Of a stretch of DNA of 64,000 bases, positions 19,018 through 26,061 are shown piece after piece. The notes beneath the pieces were generated by a model, which saw only the letters and a list, made by a program, of their open reading frames with translations, was not told where the DNA came from and searched no databases. The DNA is from an uncultured Erythrobacter sp. (lineage in GTDB: Bacteria > Pseudomonadota > Alphaproteobacteria > Sphingomonadales > Sphingomonadaceae), in NCBI GenBank assembly GCA_937969505.1, contig CALBWA010000024.1, positions 1 through 64,000 of the forward strand. The letters are read 5' to 3'. How positions within the stretch are numbered: position 1 is the first letter of the stretch; each line of letters starts with the position of its first letter. Position numbers and translations under genes: made by a program.

Positions 19018-19776
19018 TCAGATCGTTTGAATACCCAGCATCAGCTTGGCCACCATCCACACGGCCATGCCGATCATGAACAAGTTTTCGGTCAGTGAGA
19101 CAAAGCCTAGAGGTACATTGCTGTCTCCGCCCACACAGGCGCACTTGATCTCGCGCTGATCGATATAGACCGCCTTGATCACGCTGGCCGCGCCGATCAC
19201 ACCGATAAACAATGCGACGGGGATGGAGATGACTTGCAAAATCTGAGCGGTCATCAAAACGCCCGCCAGGCCTTCTGCAAAGGGATAGATATAGCCATAG
19301 GGCACCCACCGCTTTGCCAACAGATCGTAATTGAGAAACATGGAAGAGAAACTCTCCACATCTCTCAATTTGAGATAAGCCAACGCACACATGGAAAAGC
19401 TGACGAACCATTCCAGCGAGAGGATGGAAACCGGCGCCCCCGTGGCAACCCATGATGCGGCCAAGGCCATCAGCGCCATCATCGCAAACAGCGCGATTAT
19501 TGGCTGGTAGCTGGTGCCTTCGCTTTTCACCGGAGAACCAAAGTGCGCAGCAAGGTCGGTGTATCCACCGATCCGCTGGCCACCAATCCAGGTCTGCGGG
19601 GTCGTCTTGACGTTATGCTCCTGCTTGAAGGCGTCTGTCTCTTCGCGAGTGGTCAGATGATGATCCTCGACCGCAAATCCGCGCTTCTCGAGCAGCCATT
19701 TAGATTTGATACCATAAGGACAGACATGTTTGTCCATCACCATTCGGTACAGTTTTGCTGTCTTGGGAGTGCTCAT
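19018..19776 (-). CDS. glutaredoxin-MauE/DoxX-type membrane fusion protein
   Basis: A 252-residue fusion. Residues 1-85 are a glutaredoxin-like thioredoxin fold with VCPYG (C19, single cysteine) and the cis-proline region TTPQTWIGG. Residues 90-252 have four or five hydrophobic helices of MauE/methylamine-utilisation type and end with the motif IKCACVGG (C212, C214) that is common in this membrane family. The protein could pass reducing equivalents across or at the inner membrane. Its start overlaps the stop of the CsoR-type regulator by four bases, so expression is presumably metal- or thiol-stress controlled. Confidence 0.8.
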   Translation of the reverse strand: MSTPKTAKLYRMVMDKHVCPYGIKSKWLLEKRGFAVEDHHLTTREETDAFKQEHNVKTTPQTWIGGQRIGGYTDLAAHFGSPVKSEGTSYQPIIALFAMMALMALAASWVATGAPVSILSLEWFVSFSMCALAYLKLRDVESFSSMFLNYDLLAKRWVPYGYIYPFAEGLAGVLMTAQILQVISIPVALFIGVIGAASVIKAVYIDQREIKCACVGGDSNVPLGFVSLTENLFMIGMAVWMVAKLMLGIQTI

Positions 19777-20039
19777 TTGCGGGTCCTTTCCAGCAGGTCG
19801 ACCAATTCTTCAAACTTGGCGCGCTGATCTGCGGCATCGCCACTCGCAATGGCTTCTGAGACACAGCAGGCCGCGTGGTCCTTGAGCACTTGGCTCTCGA
19901 CCTTGGCCAGAGCTGACTTGATTGCGGCCATCTGGTTCAGGATGTCCATGCAATAGCGATCATCTTCAACCATTTGCGCGACACCGCGCACCTGTCCAGC
20001 AATCCGGTTCAATCGTTTGACTTTGTCGCTGGACTGCAT
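19773..20039 (-). CDS. CsoR/RcnR/FrmR-family metal- or thiol-sensing repressor
   Basis: An 88-residue all-helical regulator. The family signature is complete: LNRIAGQVRGVAQMV at the N-terminus, and C30, H55 and C59 with spacings of 25 and 4, identical to the copper ligands of CsoR. An extra C58 is present. These repressors leave a G-tract operator on binding copper, persulfide or formaldehyde. ATG 20039 has GGAG nine bases upstream; a longer GTG-started frame would run into the operator. It overlaps the glutaredoxin-MauE gene (ATGA). Copper or persulfide sensing is inferred; the ligand set alone cannot separate CsoR from FrmR. Confidence 0.88.
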   Translation of the reverse strand: MQSSDKVKRLNRIAGQVRGVAQMVEDDRYCMDILNQMAAIKSALAKVESQVLKDHAACCVSEAIASGDAADQRAKFEELVDLLERTRK

Positions 20040-20056
20040 TTTTTGATCTCCATCAC

Positions 20057-20073
20057 ATACCATAGGGGGGTAT
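20057..20073. promoter_or_regulatory. G-tract operator for the CsoR-type repressor
   Basis: The 17-bp element reads ATACCATAGGGGGGTAT on the plus strand: a G6 tract flanked by ATAC/GTAT inverted repeats, the classic form of RcnR/FrmR/CsoR binding sites. It starts 18 bases upstream of the regulator ATG, at or just after the likely -10 region, so bound repressor would block the promoter of the regulator and the glutaredoxin-MauE gene. Confidence 0.75.
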
Positions 20074-20155
20074 AATATTCGGGATGCACAATTTCAAGCT
20101 CGGGCAGACCATCTGAGGACACCCGGGATCAGTCAGCAGGATTTCAAGGAAGAAG

Positions 20156-20231
20156 TGGTGCCGCTTAGAGGATTCGAACCTCTGACCCCATCATTACGAA
20201 TGATGTGCTCTACCAACTGAGCTAAAGCGGC
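20156..20231 (-). tRNA. tRNA-Thr (anticodon CGT)
   Basis: On the minus strand a full cloverleaf is present: acceptor GCCGCTT paired with AAGCGGC, D arm GCTCAGTTGGTAGAGC, anticodon stem CATCA/TGATG with loop TTCGTAA (anticodon CGT), T arm with GGTTCGAATCC, and encoded CCA at 20158-20156. Length 76 bases including CCA. Confidence 0.95.
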
Positions 20232-20295
20232 GCATCACGAGCAATCCACAATCCCGGCGGCGCGGCGCGGCAGGATTGCGATTGCTGGTGAAATG

Positions 20296-20369
20296 TGGAG
20301 GCCCGAGCCGGAATCGAACCGGCGTGCACGGATTTGCAGTCCGCTGCGTCACCACTCCGCCATCGGGCC
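20296..20369 (-). tRNA. tRNA-Cys (anticodon GCA)
   Basis: On the minus strand: acceptor GGCCCGA paired with TCGGGCC, D arm GGCGGAGTGGTGACGC, anticodon stem CGGA/TCCG with loop containing GCA, T arm with GGTTCGATTCC, discriminator U and encoded CCA at 20298-20296. Length 74 bases. Only 64 bases separate it from tRNA-Thr, but the two lie in tandem rather than in a visible larger array. Confidence 0.95.
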
Positions 20370-20506
20370 ACCCCCAGCCACCAAAACAGCTGGGAAGCGG
20401 CCCCTAGCGAAACCTTTCGCGCATGGCAATCATTGTCGACACAATCTCATGCAGTTTCCGTAAGGTCAGGCTGGACCTCACGCAGAAATTCTCGCAATGC
20501 CCGGCC

Positions 20507-21286
20507 ATGAGTGTGATCGACCTATTGGACAATTTGACGGGCAATCCCGGCCCGGCAACCCTCCACAATGCGGCTGAGTGGATGCAGGGCCGCACCCTGT
20601 ATGGCGGGGCTTCAGCCATGATCGCCTATCAAATAGCGGTGCGCGCCTTTCCCGATCTGCCCCCTTTGCAAGCGGCGCAAATCGGCTTTGTCGCGCCGGT
20701 TGGCGAGGAAGTGGATATGCAAGCAAAGATCATACGACAAGGTCGCAATGTCACCCAGGTGCGCAGCGAGATTTACAGCGGAGGCGGCCTCTCGCTGACC
20801 GCTTTTTTTCTGTTTGCCGCTGAACGCGAAGCCAATGCTGTTCACTCAGCTCCTCTGGCCAAGCCGTTGGGCGATGGTGCCAGAGAACTCGAAACGGTAC
20901 GCACGGAAAAAGCCCCTGCCTTCCTCAAGAACAATTTTGAATTGTTACGCGCACAGGAATTAAGCGGGCCGGGTGAGCCGGTGGTGCGGCGCTGGTTCCG
21001 ATTAAAGGAGCACTCAGCGCTTGACCCGATCAGCACAATGATCCTGCTGGGCGATGGCAATCCACCCGGGGCGATGCGCGCCATGCAGAGGCAGGGACCG
21101 ATCAGTTCAATCAATTGGTCATTCAACATCCTTGATGCCAATCCGGCAACTCAGGACGGATGGTGGCTCAGCGAAAACTGCAGCGAACACGCTGATAACG
21201 GTTATTCAAGCGAACGGCTGTCGATGTGGAACAGCGACGGCCGACAAGTCATGAGCGGTTTGCAATCGGTCGCTATTTTTGGCTAG
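20507..21286 (+). CDS. acyl-CoA thioesterase, double hot-dog (TesB/4HBT_3-like)
   Basis: A 259-residue protein. The N-terminal half has the hot-dog helix region GRTLYGGASAMIAYQIAVRAFPDLPP and APVGEEVDMQAKIIRQGRNVTQVRSEI; the C-terminal half repeats the fold with SINWSFNIL and ends SGLQSVAIFG, a common TesB-like ending. It likely hydrolyses acyl-CoA thioesters; chain length cannot be told. The start at ATG 20507 matches homologue starts, since the frame upstream is cysteine- and serine-rich without conservation. It ends with a four-base overlap with the convergent crotonase gene. Confidence 0.8.
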   Translation: MSVIDLLDNLTGNPGPATLHNAAEWMQGRTLYGGASAMIAYQIAVRAFPDLPPLQAAQIGFVAPVGEEVDMQAKIIRQGRNVTQVRSEIYSGGGLSLTAFFLFAAEREANAVHSAPLAKPLGDGARELETVRTEKAPAFLKNNFELLRAQELSGPGEPVVRRWFRLKEHSALDPISTMILLGDGNPPGAMRAMQRQGPISSINWSFNILDANPATQDGWWLSENCSEHADNGYSSERLSMWNSDGRQVMSGLQSVAIFG

Positions 21287-22119
21287 CCGTCAGTGAAGTT
21301 GGGGGCGCGCTTTTCCATCCCGGCCATAACCGCTTCCATCTGGTTGGGCGTGCGCATAATCTTTTCCTGCTCGACGCTTTCCTCCATCAAAATGGTGTCG
21401 GTGTCGGCTTCAACCATCGCCGCCTGAAGCCGCTTGGCCCCACGAATGGCATCGGGATTGCGATTGGCTATGTCTCGTGCGATTGCGGTCGCACGCTCAA
21501 GCGGATTCTGATCGACATAGGTTGCAAGGCCCAAGATCTGAGCTTCCTCCCCGCTGAATTCCCGATTGGTGTAGATAAGTTCGCGCAGCACATCATCGCG
21601 CACCAGACCGCGCCACAGGGCATAGCCACCCATGTCAGGTACCAGCCCCCATTTCATCTCCATGATGGCCATGCGGGTTTCAGGATGAGCGATTCGAATA
21701 TCAGCGCCACTGGCGATCTGCATACCGCCGCCAAAGCACACGCCGTGCACCGCAGCGATCACCGGCACAGGCAGATTTCGCCACAGCATGGCGACCTGCT
21801 GAAACTTGTTGGTGTTGCCATGGATGCGTTCAGTGATGCCGGGCTCATCGGCACTGGGAGTGCGAGTGAAATTGGACAGGTCCAGCCCTGCACAGAACGC
21901 CCTGCCTTCTCCTGAAAGGACCACCACGCGGAGCCCCTTCATCTCGGCCAGGACTCGCCCCGCCTCGATAATGCTTTCGAACATCTCGGGATCAAGCGCG
22001 TTCATCTTGTCGCCTCGGGTCAGGCGAACCTGAGCAACGCCATCCTCGGCCAAATCAATCGACACTCGGTCATTAGCCGTCCACGATGTTGCAGTCGGAT
22101 TGGTCATGGGCGCATTCAT
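21283..22119 (-). CDS. crotonase-family enoyl-CoA hydratase/isomerase
   Basis: A 278-residue crotonase fold protein. Oxyanion-hole blocks GRAFCAGLDLSNF and GVCFGGGMQIASGADIRIA are clear. At the position of the first catalytic glutamate of true hydratases there is Gln (GGGMQIA), and the second site reads GLVPDMGG with Asp, so the protein is probably not a standard enoyl-CoA hydratase. An isomerase or another crotonase reaction is more likely (inference). It ends convergently with the thioesterase gene; both act on acyl-CoA. Confidence 0.85.
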   Translation of the reverse strand: MNAPMTNPTATSWTANDRVSIDLAEDGVAQVRLTRGDKMNALDPEMFESIIEAGRVLAEMKGLRVVVLSGEGRAFCAGLDLSNFTRTPSADEPGITERIHGNTNKFQQVAMLWRNLPVPVIAAVHGVCFGGGMQIASGADIRIAHPETRMAIMEMKWGLVPDMGGYALWRGLVRDDVLRELIYTNREFSGEEAQILGLATYVDQNPLERATAIARDIANRNPDAIRGAKRLQAAMVEADTDTILMEESVEQEKIMRTPNQMEAVMAGMEKRAPNFTDG

Positions 22120-22248
22120 ACTGGTCGGTCCTTATCGCTAGAACCCCACGGATTGGCCCAACTTAGGACCGGTGTCCAGCCGCACAAAAAATAGGCCGAG
22201 TCGACTGCGATCAGAGCAACGGATGACCTTCTACCACCAGCAGAGCCG

Positions 22249-22632
22249 CTAGTTGCGCGGGCCGATCGATGCGACAGCAACCGGCACATCTAAGAAATAG
22301 CCATCGTGGGGATGGGTTGCGACCAGATGAGCAAGATTGAATTGGGCGAGCTTGTTGCGGACGCGCGCTACATGGACTGCCACGCTATTGGTTTGCGGGT
22401 CATGATTAATCCGCCAAACGTCAGTAAGCAACTGGCGGCGCGACACTGCAACACTAGGCTCTTCGGCAAGTCGCCATAGCAGTTCAAACTCTCTAGGGTG
22501 CAGTCCCAGCCACCGCTCTCCTACTCTGCCGTCGCGATAAATCAGGTCAAGTGACACATCACCTGCCTGGCGAAAGCGCGGCACCATTTCCTGTTCAGGT
22601 GCGCCAGGAACAGGCGCGATCGAAATTGTCAT
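22249..22632 (-). CDS. winged-helix (OmpR-type) DNA-binding protein without receiver domain
   Basis: A 127-residue protein starting at ATG 22632 with an excellent AGGAGG site six bases upstream. Residues about 30-118 form an OmpR/PhoB-like effector domain: LGLHPREFELLWRLAEEPSVAVSRRQLLTDVW, then TNSVAVHVARVRNKL and a C-terminal hairpin GYFLDV. There is no phosphoacceptor domain. The start overlaps the stop of the RadC-like gene (ATGA). Last gene of an apparent five-gene cluster; it may regulate that cluster or act with the JAB protein. Family function unknown. Confidence 0.8.
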   Translation of the reverse strand: MTISIAPVPGAPEQEMVPRFRQAGDVSLDLIYRDGRVGERWLGLHPREFELLWRLAEEPSVAVSRRQLLTDVWRINHDPQTNSVAVHVARVRNKLAQFNLAHLVATHPHDGYFLDVPVAVASIGPRN

Positions 22633-23129
22633 AAAATTCCTCCTGCACGCATAGAATATGCGCGCGTCGGGGTGATAATCAGATGATCGAGCAAGGAGAT
22701 ATCCACCGCAGTGGCAAACTGCACGATCTTGCGTGTGGCGGAGATATCGCGGGCACTGGGTTGACATTGTCCCGAAGGGTGGTTGTGGGCGATGACCATT
22801 GCTTTCGTGTCGACATGCAACGCCCTCGCAAACAATTGCCGCATGCGCATGGACAGCCCCCACCGATCCCCTGTGGTGAGCGTGCACTGGTCCAGAAATT
22901 CCTTGTTCGCGTCGAGAAAAATTGCATGGAAATGCTCCCTATGCATCCCAGCCTGAGCGAATAGGGCTCTGAGGTAATTAGCCATGGCGCACGTCGTCTG
23001 AGACCCTGCTGCGGGAGACTGATCCTCTGGCAAGCATGCACCCCAACCAAATAATGTCTGGCTGGGGGCATAGGCTTGCAAGTGGCCCGATGCCGATGAA
23101 CTTTGCGCCACAGACGATATCTTGTTCAT
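22629..23129 (-). CDS. RadC-like JAB/MPN domain protein lacking the HhH domain
   Basis: A 166-residue protein. The JAB metalloprotease-type motif is intact: HNHPSG (115-120) followed by S126 and D128, as in RadC. The preceding segment EHFHAIFLDANKEFLDQ and the following TRKIVQFATAVDISLLDHLIIT also match RadC. The N-terminal helix-hairpin-helix region of full RadC (about 220 residues) is absent and replaced by a Ser/Ala-rich stretch. RadC has no settled biochemical role. ATG 23129 has GGGAG upstream and overlaps the stop of the membrane protein gene. Operon context is described under the neighbours. Confidence 0.85.
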   Translation of the reverse strand: MNKISSVAQSSSASGHLQAYAPSQTLFGWGACLPEDQSPAAGSQTTCAMANYLRALFAQAGMHREHFHAIFLDANKEFLDQCTLTTGDRWGLSMRMRQLFARALHVDTKAMVIAHNHPSGQCQPSARDISATRKIVQFATAVDISLLDHLIITPTRAYSMRAGGIL

Positions 23130-23638
23130 CGGGCCACTCCCGTTGCGGTCCACTCGGTCTTGCCCGGAACAGGCAGATGCCAATCCCTATATTCACCGTG
23201 TTTACGTATTCTGCGGATATGCGACCACAGACCGCCCGCTAAAAGCAACAGCTGGAAATAGCCCGGAGTGACGGCCAGAATGACATAGGCAATGGGCGAG
23301 ACATGATCGCCAATGACATTGGCAAAATGAGACAATGTCGCCAGCACCTGAAAAGCTGCAATCCACATTGGATATACACGATTGGCCCTGACCGCCACAA
23401 TCACCAGTACAACCAGCGCCAGGATGTCGATGGTCGCGCTAAATCCGTCAAATTGATCGGGTCGAAAGCTTTCTGTCACGAGCGAATCGTGAATACCATC
23501 GATTACTTTGAAAAGGACAAGCCAGACCAACGCGACCGCCCGTTCTGGCCCGCCGCCCCAGACCAGGGCGGCGACGCACAGAATCCATGCAAAAACCGAT
23601 TGCGCCTCGTCTCGATATTCTAGGAAAAGAGCTAGCAT
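23126..23638 (-). CDS. polytopic membrane protein of unknown function
   Basis: A 170-residue protein with about five hydrophobic segments (roughly residues 15-31, 33-48, 68-85, 90-108 and 117-138) and a basic, cytosolic-looking C-terminus (SHIRRIRKHGEYRDWHL). No transporter motif is recognised. It ends by overlapping the RadC-like start by four bases, which ties it to that gene. The pairing of a small membrane protein, a JAB protein and a winged-helix protein is unusual. Confidence 0.7.
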   Translation of the reverse strand: MLALFLEYRDEAQSVFAWILCVAALVWGGGPERAVALVWLVLFKVIDGIHDSLVTESFRPDQFDGFSATIDILALVVLVIVAVRANRVYPMWIAAFQVLATLSHFANVIGDHVSPIAYVILAVTPGYFQLLLLAGGLWSHIRRIRKHGEYRDWHLPVPGKTEWTATGVAR

Positions 23639-23655
23639 CCGGCCTTATCTGCTTT

Positions 23656-24006
23656 TCAGGCGTCGGCCATGGGAGCTGGAACCACTTGAGGCTGCTCGGC
23701 AATGGCAGAACCCGAAATTTCCGTTGGCACGCCATCATCGTCACCGGCAGTTACACGGGCAACCTCGCTCAGCTCATCATGGACGCGCAGCAAATTTGTC
23801 GACATTGCCATAGCTTGCTGTTCGGCCTGATTCAGACGCATCAAGGCGCGCTGGCCAGTATCAACATGGACTGCCGGGTTCTGGCGGGCAGAGAGCATAG
23901 CCTGCTTCAGCTTGGCAAATGCCAGCATGCTTTCATCAGCAAGCGCTTCTGCTTCACGCATAAGTTTCTTGAGATTACGAGCATCATTACGAATACGGTC
24001 GGACAT
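23656..24006 (-). CDS. 116-residue helical protein of unknown function
   Basis: Starts at ATG 24006 (MSDRIRNDARNLKKLM). The first 85 residues are strongly helical and charged, rich in Ala, Leu, Glu and Gln, with a possible coiled coil; the last 30 are Pro/Val/Ala-rich and probably disordered. No known domain is recognised. It lies 24 bases after the membrane-tethered HTH gene and 17 bases before the membrane protein gene, so it is likely co-transcribed. Confidence 0.65.
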   Translation of the reverse strand: MSDRIRNDARNLKKLMREAEALADESMLAFAKLKQAMLSARQNPAVHVDTGQRALMRLNQAEQQAMAMSTNLLRVHDELSEVARVTAGDDDGVPTEISGSAIAEQPQVVPAPMADA

Positions 24007-24030
24007 TGAAGGTCTCCATATCCGCCAAGC

Positions 24031-24591
24031 TCAACCGACGGACTGATTGTTCTCCACGGGAATGGTCGCTTTGCCTTCCATCGCCTCGCTCAGCATCATT
24101 GCCGCAGTCACAGTCAGGACAACAGCTGCAAGTATCCCGAACGTGATACCCACGATGACAGCAAGACGCACCAGAACGGCATTTTCGCCATCGAGCATCC
24201 CGGGGACGACCCGTGGCTCATCGCTGAGATTCCACGGTCCATTGCCCAACATGGGCATGACATCGTTCATGACGATTTCGCCAGGGTCGACCCGGGTCTC
24301 GTTTTCGCGGTTTGAGATCGCACCAGACAGCTGAGAAATTCTGTATGCAGGTTCGCTGAAGCCCCCTTCAGCAGCGTTCACCGCAGTTTTCTCGGCACGA
24401 TACTGTTCAACAAGTTCGTTGAGGCTGTCGACCTGATAGATATCCTTAAGGGCTCTGATGTGCTGATTTATCCGCGTTTCCGACACACCCAGATCTTGCG
24501 CAATCACCTTGATCGGCACACGCCGATCGATTCGCCGTATGACCGAAGATTGCCGTTCTGTAAGAGGCCGTTTTTTCTCGGCCTTCATCAT
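24031..24591 (-). CDS. LuxR-type HTH protein with C-terminal membrane anchor
   Basis: A 186-residue protein. Residues 8-62 form a LuxR/GerE helix-turn-helix (PLTERQSSVIRRIDRR, then KVIAQDLGVSETRINQHIRALKDIYQV). Residues 70-138 are polar. Residues about 140-167 form one long hydrophobic helix, followed by a short polar tail. No autoinducer-binding or receiver domain is present. The topology suggests a DNA-binding domain held at the inner membrane. It heads the five-gene cluster 24591-22249; the upstream 126 bases carry no recognised operator. Confidence 0.78.
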   Translation of the reverse strand: MMKAEKKRPLTERQSSVIRRIDRRVPIKVIAQDLGVSETRINQHIRALKDIYQVDSLNELVEQYRAEKTAVNAAEGGFSEPAYRISQLSGAISNRENETRVDPGEIVMNDVMPMLGNGPWNLSDEPRVVPGMLDGENAVLVRLAVIVGITFGILAAVVLTVTAAMMLSEAMEGKATIPVENNQSVG

Positions 24592-24717
24592 TTCCTCCGA
24601 TTAACCATGTTCACCATACACGATGAACGCTCAATCTAACCAAAAGCTCCGACTTGGGCAGGGTGGTATGAACCAATTTTAATCGCAGCTGGTTTATCAG
24701 GCCAGTTGAAATCCACC

Positions 24718-25917
24718 TTAGGCCGCAGGGCGATTAACCCCGAGCGATGACAGGTAACGCTTGATGTTCCGCGCCGCCTGGCGAAGCCGCTGTTCGTTCT
24801 CGACCATGGCTATACGGACATAACCTTCACCCTCCTCGCCATAGCCAACACCGGGGGCAACGGCCACGTCAGCTTCGGTCAGCAACTGCTTGGAAAATTC
24901 CAGACTGCCCATTTCTGCAAGCGCAGGGGGCAGAGGAGCCCAGGCGAACATGGAAGCAGGCGGCGGAGGTATGTCCCAGCCTGCGCGAGCGAAAGCCTCA
25001 ACCATTACATCGCGCCGTTTGTGATAGCGTTCGCGATTTTCTGCGACAATGTCCTGTGGTCCATTCAGCGCTGCACAGGCCGCTGCCTGAATGGGCGTAA
25101 AGGCCCCATAGTCGAGATAGGATTTCACCCGAGACATGGCAGCGATCAATTCGCGATTGCCGACAGCAAATCCCATACGCCAACCCGCCATGGAATAGGT
25201 TTTGGACATGCTGGTAAATTCGACAGCGACATCCTTTGCACCCTTGACCTGCATGATGGAAGGGGTGGGATTGCCGTCAAAATAAAGTTCGGAATAGGCA
25301 AGGTCCGAAAGGATCCAGACCTTATTATGGCGGGCCCATTCCACCAGCCTTTCGTAGAAGGCCAGATCGACCACTTCGGCGGTGGGGTTTGACGGATAGT
25401 TGACTACCAGTACGCTGGGGCGCGGAACAGTAAAGTTCATCGCACTCTCCAGCGCGTTCCAATACTCTTCGTCAGGCGTGGTCGGAACAGAACGGATTGT
25501 CGCCCCAGCTATAATGAAGCCGAATGTGTGGATTGGGTAGGATGGGTTGGGCGCGAGCACCACATCGCCTGGGGCTGTGATGGCATTGGCCAGGCTCGCC
25601 AGCCCTTCCTTGGACCCCATTGTCACCACCACTTCTGTATTGGGATCAAGATCGACCCCGAAGCGGCGACCATAGTAATCAGCCTGTGCGCGACGCAATC
25701 CGGGAATACCCTTAGACTGGGAATAGCCGTGTGCGCTTGGCTTCTGGGCCACCTCGCACAGTTTTTCGATGACATGTGCAGGGGGTGGTTGGTCAGGGTT
25801 GCCCATACCCAGATCGATAATGTCCCGCCCCGCCTGGCGCGCGGCATGTCGCATGCCGTTCACTTCGGCAATAACATACGGCGGCAAGCGCTTCATGCGG
25901 TAAAAATCGGTTTCCAT
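24718..25917 (-). CDS. alaC: class I/II aminotransferase, AlaC-like (alanine-synthesising)
   Basis: A 399-residue fold-type-I PLP enzyme. Visible motifs are FYRMKRLPPYVIAEVN, GMGNPDQPPP, YSQSKGIPGLRRA, NYPSNPTA and the cofactor lysine in SMSKTYSMAGWRMGF. This pattern is that of E. coli AlaC and close aspartate aminotransferase relatives, which transaminate pyruvate to alanine with glutamate. LL-diaminopimelate aminotransferases share it, so substrate is inferred. ATG 25917 is preceded by AGAAGGG; the 16 residues upstream in frame are not conserved. Confidence 0.85.
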   Translation of the reverse strand: METDFYRMKRLPPYVIAEVNGMRHAARQAGRDIIDLGMGNPDQPPPAHVIEKLCEVAQKPSAHGYSQSKGIPGLRRAQADYYGRRFGVDLDPNTEVVVTMGSKEGLASLANAITAPGDVVLAPNPSYPIHTFGFIIAGATIRSVPTTPDEEYWNALESAMNFTVPRPSVLVVNYPSNPTAEVVDLAFYERLVEWARHNKVWILSDLAYSELYFDGNPTPSIMQVKGAKDVAVEFTSMSKTYSMAGWRMGFAVGNRELIAAMSRVKSYLDYGAFTPIQAAACAALNGPQDIVAENRERYHKRRDVMVEAFARAGWDIPPPPASMFAWAPLPPALAEMGSLEFSKQLLTEADVAVAPGVGYGEEGEGYVRIAMVENEQRLRQAARNIKRYLSSLGVNRPAA

Positions 25918-26061
25918 AGGGCCCTTCTGTGCAACCGGATCATTCCGGCAAAGTGATAGTGGCAACGAATCTAGGCGATTATCGGTCGAAGTGGAAACAG
26001 ACTTTTGCTACGAATGCCGGGTAATTTCGAATAATGCCCGAAAAATCACAGGACACACCCT

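Noticed and set aside
20156..20369. Adjacent tRNA-Thr and tRNA-Cys considered as an integration site for a mobile element
   Set aside because: No integrase gene, direct repeat of a tRNA end, or change in gene content is visible around them.
23126..24591. The RadC-like cluster considered as a phage-defence or mobile-element remnant
   Set aside because: No nuclease, transposase or phage gene is near, and codon and spacing style match the surrounding chromosome; the RadC type here is not evidence of mobility by itself.
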